This document shows, in pieces, positions 60,838 to 64,000 of a stretch of DNA of 64,000 bases. The notes under the pieces were generated by a model, which was given only the letters and a program-made list of their open reading frames with translations, was not told the DNA's origin and made no database searches. Origin of the DNA: Streptomyces sp. cf386 (GTDB lineage Bacteria > Actinomycetota > Actinomycetes > Streptomycetales > Streptomycetaceae); contig NZ_FNHV01000022.1 in assembly GCF_900103585.1 (NCBI RefSeq), forward strand, positions 62,001-126,000, written 5' to 3'. A program made the position numbers and the translations under genes. How positions within the stretch are numbered: the first letter of the stretch is position 1; each line of letters starts with the position of its first letter.

Positions 60838-62628
60838 TCATGCGGTGCTGTCGCGGGTGTCCGACCACGCCTTCCACAGGGCCGCGTACGGCCCCGCGGC
60901 GGCGCGCAGTTCGTCGTGGGTGCCGGTCTCGACGATGCGTCCGGCGTCCATGACGACGATGCGGTCGGCGGTCGCCGCCTGGCTGAGGCGGTGGGCGACG
61001 ATCAGCGCGGTACGGCCGTCCACGGCCCGGACGACCGCCTTCTCCAGGGCGCGCGCGCCTGCGCTGCCGGCCTCGGCGGTGGCCTCGTCGAGGATCACCA
61101 GCGGTGGATCGGCGAGGATCAGCCGGGCGAGCGCCAGGGCCTGCGTCCGGTCTCCGCCGATCCGGTGGCCGCCGTCGCCGACGACCGTGGCGAGACCGTC
61201 GGGCAGCGCGTCGGCCCAGGCAAGGACGTCGACGCGGTCGAGTGCGGCCCGCAGTTCGTCATCGGTGGCGTCGGGTTTGGCCAGGCGGAGGTCGTCGGCG
61301 AGGGTCCCCGCGAAGACGTGGGTCTCCTGGGTGATCAGGGCGACCGTGCGGCGGGCGGTCGCCGCGCCCAGCTCGCTCGGCGGGACACCGCCGATCAGGA
61401 CCGTGCCGGTGGTGGGCGGTTGGATGCCGGCGACAAGCCTGGCCAGCGTGGTCTTGCCGGCTCCGCTCGCGCCCACGAGGGCGACCCGCTCGCCCTGCCG
61501 GATCGTCAGGTCGATGTCGTGCAGCACGAGATGCCCGGGCCGGTACGCGTGGCTCACCTCGCGCACGGTGACCTCGGCCCGGCCCGCCTCGACCGGGCGG
61601 ACGGACGGCGGGGCAGGGGGCTGGTCGGTGACGCCGACGAGCCGGGCCAGGCCGGCGGTGGCCGACTGGGCGTCGTCGAGGAGGACGAGGGCGGCGTTGA
61701 TCGGGGTGAACAGACTGTGGAAGTACAGGGCCGCCGCGGTCGCCGTACCGATGGATGCCGAGCCCTGCCGCACCAGCCAGTAGCCCGTGATCAGTACGGC
61801 GGCCAGCCCCGTGTACTCGGCGATGTGCAGCCGGCTGTAGAAGCCCAGGACCAGCCGGATCCCGCGCATCGTCAGCGCCACCACCGACCAGGACCGCTCG
61901 GTGACCCGCTCGGCGTGCTCCCGCTCCAGCCGGAACGCCCGCACCGTGGAGCTGCCAGCGACCGTGTCGAGCAGTTGCTGCTGCTGGGCGCTCGCCGCCG
62001 CGCGCTGCTCGGCATAGAGCGGCACGGCCCGGGCGATGTACCAGCGCGCGGTGGCCGCCTGTACCGGCACCGCCAGCAGCGCGGCCAGCAGGAACCGCCA
62101 GTCGAGCAGCGCCATCGCCCCGAGCGTGAGGACGATGGTCAGCAGCGAGCGGACCAGCTCCGGCAGGGCGCTGCGCACCGCCTCGGCGATCAGGGACACG
62201 TCGGCGGTGACCCGGGCGGTGAGATCACCGGCGCCGGCCCTCTCGACCCGCTCCAGCGGCAGACCGAGTGCCCGCTCGACGAACCGCTCACGCAGCCGGG
62301 CCAGCGTCGTCTCGCCCAGCCGTGAGATCAGCGACAGCCCGAACCCGGCGCTGACGCCCTGCACCACGGCCACGGCCACGAGCAGCGCCGCCGTGACGGT
62401 GATGGCGTCGACGGACGCGCGGTCGGCGGCCAGGTCCACGATGCGGCCCAGCAGCGGCTGCACCAGCAGACCGACGGTCGTGGAACCGACCAGCACCGCG
62501 AACCCGGTCAGGGCCAACCGCCGGTGCGGGCGCACCAGTTCCCTCACCGCCGCGCGGGTGCGCGCGGACGTGGCGACGGGGAGCAGGTGCGCGCCGCCGG
62601 CCGGCGCACCGGCTTCGGACCGGCTCAT
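60838..62628 (-). CDS. ABC exporter half-transporter B (intact Walker A/B)
   Basis: 596 residues from the ATG at 62628, overlapping the stop of the partner gene (ATGA). Six membrane helices form an ABC_membrane domain (~40-330), then a nucleotide-binding domain with Walker A 'VGASGAGKTTL', Q-loop 'LITQETHVF', Walker B 'PLVILDEAT' and H-loop 'IVAHRLS'. The signature is degenerate: 'RIGGDRTQ' replaces 'LSGGQ'. It must pair with the product of the coupled gene, whose signature is intact, to make one working ATP site. Exported substrate unknown. Confidence 0.88.
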   Translation of the reverse strand: MSRSEAGAPAGGAHLLPVATSARTRAAVRELVRPHRRLALTGFAVLVGSTTVGLLVQPLLGRIVDLAADRASVDAITVTAALLVAVAVVQGVSAGFGLSLISRLGETTLARLRERFVERALGLPLERVERAGAGDLTARVTADVSLIAEAVRSALPELVRSLLTIVLTLGAMALLDWRFLLAALLAVPVQAATARWYIARAVPLYAEQRAAASAQQQQLLDTVAGSSTVRAFRLEREHAERVTERSWSVVALTMRGIRLVLGFYSRLHIAEYTGLAAVLITGYWLVRQGSASIGTATAAALYFHSLFTPINAALVLLDDAQSATAGLARLVGVTDQPPAPPSVRPVEAGRAEVTVREVSHAYRPGHLVLHDIDLTIRQGERVALVGASGAGKTTLARLVAGIQPPTTGTVLIGGVPPSELGAATARRTVALITQETHVFAGTLADDLRLAKPDATDDELRAALDRVDVLAWADALPDGLATVVGDGGHRIGGDRTQALALARLILADPPLVILDEATAEAGSAGARALEKAVVRAVDGRTALIVAHRLSQAATADRIVVMDAGRIVETGTHDELRAAAGPYAALWKAWSDTRDSTA

Positions 62629-64000
62629 GCGAGCACCGCCGTACGGTAGGCCGCGCACTCATGGACCAGCTGCTCATGGCCACCGCTCGCGGCGACCCCG
62701 CCTCCGTCGAGCAGGACGACCCGGTCGGTCACGGCGAGCAGGGCCGGGCTCGTGGTCACCACGACAGTGGTACGGCCCGCGCGCAGGTCCCGGATCCCGA
62801 CGGCGATCCGTGCCTCCGTGACCGCGTCGACGGCCGTGGTGGGCTCGTGCAGGACGAGGACCGGCGCGTCGGCGGCCAACGCCCGTGCCAGTGCGACGCG
62901 CTGCCGCTGCCCTCCGGAGAGCGAATGACCGCGGGCGGTGACGGCCGTGTCGAGGCCGTCGGGGAGGGCGCGTACGACGTCGTCCGTGCCGGACGCGGTG
63001 ATCGCGGCGGTGGTGGCCGTATCTGTGCGGGCGCCGGCGGTGACGTTGTCCAGGACCGTGCCCTCGAACAGGTCCGCGTCGTGTTCCGCGACGAGGAGCG
63101 CGGTCCGCAGCTCCGCCAGGCCCAGTGCGGACAGGTGCGTCCCGTCCAGTGCGACGGTCCCGGCGTCCGGGTCGGCCCGGCGGCCGAGGCAGTGCATCAG
63201 CGCCGACGCGTCGGCCGGGTCGGTGGTGACGACGCCGACCGTCTCGCCGGGCGCGATGTCCAGGTCCACGGCGCGCAGGGACCCGTACGACAGGCCGCGC
63301 AGCCGCAGCCGGCCCTCCACTCGGTGCAGGACGGCGCCCCCGGACGACGGGTCGGCTGACACGGCGTGCTCGGCACCGAGCACTTCGGCGATCCGGGCCG
63401 CGGAGGCCCGCCCCTGGGCCAACTGCGCGTTGACCCAGGAGAACCCGGAGAGCGGGCCGATGAGGAACAGGGCCAGCGCGACGCAGGAGACCAGCTCGCC
63501 GAGGCCGATGTCGCCGCGTGCGGCAAGGCGTCCGCCGACGAGCACGACCAGGGCCAGGAACGCGCCGGTGAGCATGGTCACGACCCCGCTCTGCCACGCC
63601 TCGGCGCGGGCCGCGCGCAGGGTGGCGGCCAGCGAGTCCCGGCTGACCCGCCGATAGCGGGCGACGGCGGCCTGCTCGGCGCCGATGCCCTTGAGTACGC
63701 GCAGCCCGGCCACGAGGTCCGCCGCGACGCCCGAGGCCCGCGCGGCGCGCTCCTGTTCGGTCTCGCTGCGCCGCTCAAGTGGCTTGCTCAGCAGGTGGAC
63801 CAGCCACAGCAGCAGGGGGGTGCCCAGCAGGACGAGGACCCCGAGGGGCACGGACACCCGCAGCAGCACGACCGCGCCGACCGCCAGCCCGGTCGCCGCC
63901 GCGACCCCGACGACGAGGGCCATCACGACGGCACCGACCCGCCGGGCGTCCTCGGTGGCGATGGTGGCCAGCTCGCCGGGCAACCTGCCTTCGTCCGCGC
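62625..64000 (-). CDS. ABC exporter half-transporter A (degenerate Walker motifs), partial
   Basis: The gene continues past the right edge, so the first membrane helices are missing; ~457 codons are visible. The membrane domain ends with 'GFSWVNAQLAQGRASAARIAEVLG'. In the nucleotide-binding domain the Walker A position reads 'GVVTTDPADASALMH', with no GXXGXGKS/T, the Walker B Asp is His ('VLVLHEPTTAVD') and the H-loop His is lost ('VVTTSPALL'), but the signature 'LSGGQRQRVALARAL' is perfect. It can therefore supply only the signature half of an ATP site. It is the first of the pair. Confidence 0.85.
   Translation of the reverse strand, partial: ADEGRLPGELATIATEDARRVGAVVMALVVGVAAATGLAVGAVVLLRVSVPLGVLVLLGTPLLLWLVHLLSKPLERRSETEQERAARASGVAADLVAGLRVLKGIGAEQAAVARYRRVSRDSLAATLRAARAEAWQSGVVTMLTGAFLALVVLVGGRLAARGDIGLGELVSCVALALFLIGPLSGFSWVNAQLAQGRASAARIAEVLGAEHAVSADPSSGGAVLHRVEGRLRLRGLSYGSLRAVDLDIAPGETVGVVTTDPADASALMHCLGRRADPDAGTVALDGTHLSALGLAELRTALLVAEHDADLFEGTVLDNVTAGARTDTATTAAITASGTDDVVRALPDGLDTAVTARGHSLSGGQRQRVALARALAADAPVLVLHEPTTAVDAVTEARIAVGIRDLRAGRTTVVVTTSPALLAVTDRVVLLDGGGVAASGGHEQLVHECAAYRTAVLA

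Overview
The window is chromosomal DNA from a high-GC actinomycete, almost certainly a Streptomyces. G or C sits at nearly every third codon position, GTG and TTG starts are common, Shine-Dalgarno sites are GGAGG-like, and the gene content is typical of that genus: alditol oxidase, ROK and PucR regulators, an IdeR/DmdR1-type iron box, and the dispersed 'CTGAACGGGCCTCG' intergenic repeat. No tRNA, rRNA, CRISPR array or prophage was recognised.

Layout. 1-5.9 kb: end of a PHP-type phosphoesterase, a small hypothetical protein, a secreted GH10 xylanase, an MFS transporter and a three-gene ABC-2 exporter operon. 5.9-13.5 kb: a beta-galactoside operon read leftward (solute-binding lipoprotein, two permeases, GH2 beta-galactosidase) with a ROK repressor upstream. 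13.5-16 kb: alditol oxidase AldO divergent from a D-2-hydroxyacid dehydrogenase. 16.3-17.9 kb: a 16-bp perfect inverted repeat, a radical SAM enzyme with an unusual CX8CX2C motif, and a possible 32-residue peptide ending Cys-Gln-Leu-Cys. 18-22 kb: a membrane protein joining a sigma-4-like region to an external CBM2, a hypothetical protein, a broken CBM48/branching-enzyme remnant and a GDSL hydrolase. 22-25.4 kb: a possible short ORF, RsgA, and an alkylation-repair pair (Ada/AlkA fusion plus Ogt).

25.4-31.9 kb is the accessory part. A three-gene cassette (LysR regulator, CTP-synthase-like amidotransferase homologue, cysteine-synthase-like PLP enzyme) lies between two dead transposases, and the left one abuts a membrane-protein gene that has lost its 5' end. 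31.9-47 kb: a Tat-secreted GH95-like glycosidase, DUF456 protein, LuxR-type regulator divergent from a large S8 protease, a degenerate PP2C-like protein, a membrane HTH protein, a small secreted protein, an RsbW-like ATPase, a DUF2637 membrane protein and an FhuF-like iron reductase under an iron box. 47-49 kb: a GntR regulator and a TPR-like protein.

49-58 kb is a purine-catabolism locus: PucR divergent from the three xanthine dehydrogenase subunits, a purine permease and an XdhC maturation factor. A possible 22-codon ORF with a strong ribosome-binding site lies in the divergent control region. 57.8-64 kb: an orphan LanC-like protein with a Cys-rich zinc site coupled to an SRPBCC protein, a DUF2278/lamin-tail protein, and a heterodimeric ABC exporter whose two ATPase domains are degenerate in complementary ways.

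All functional calls rest on reading motifs by eye; no database search was run.
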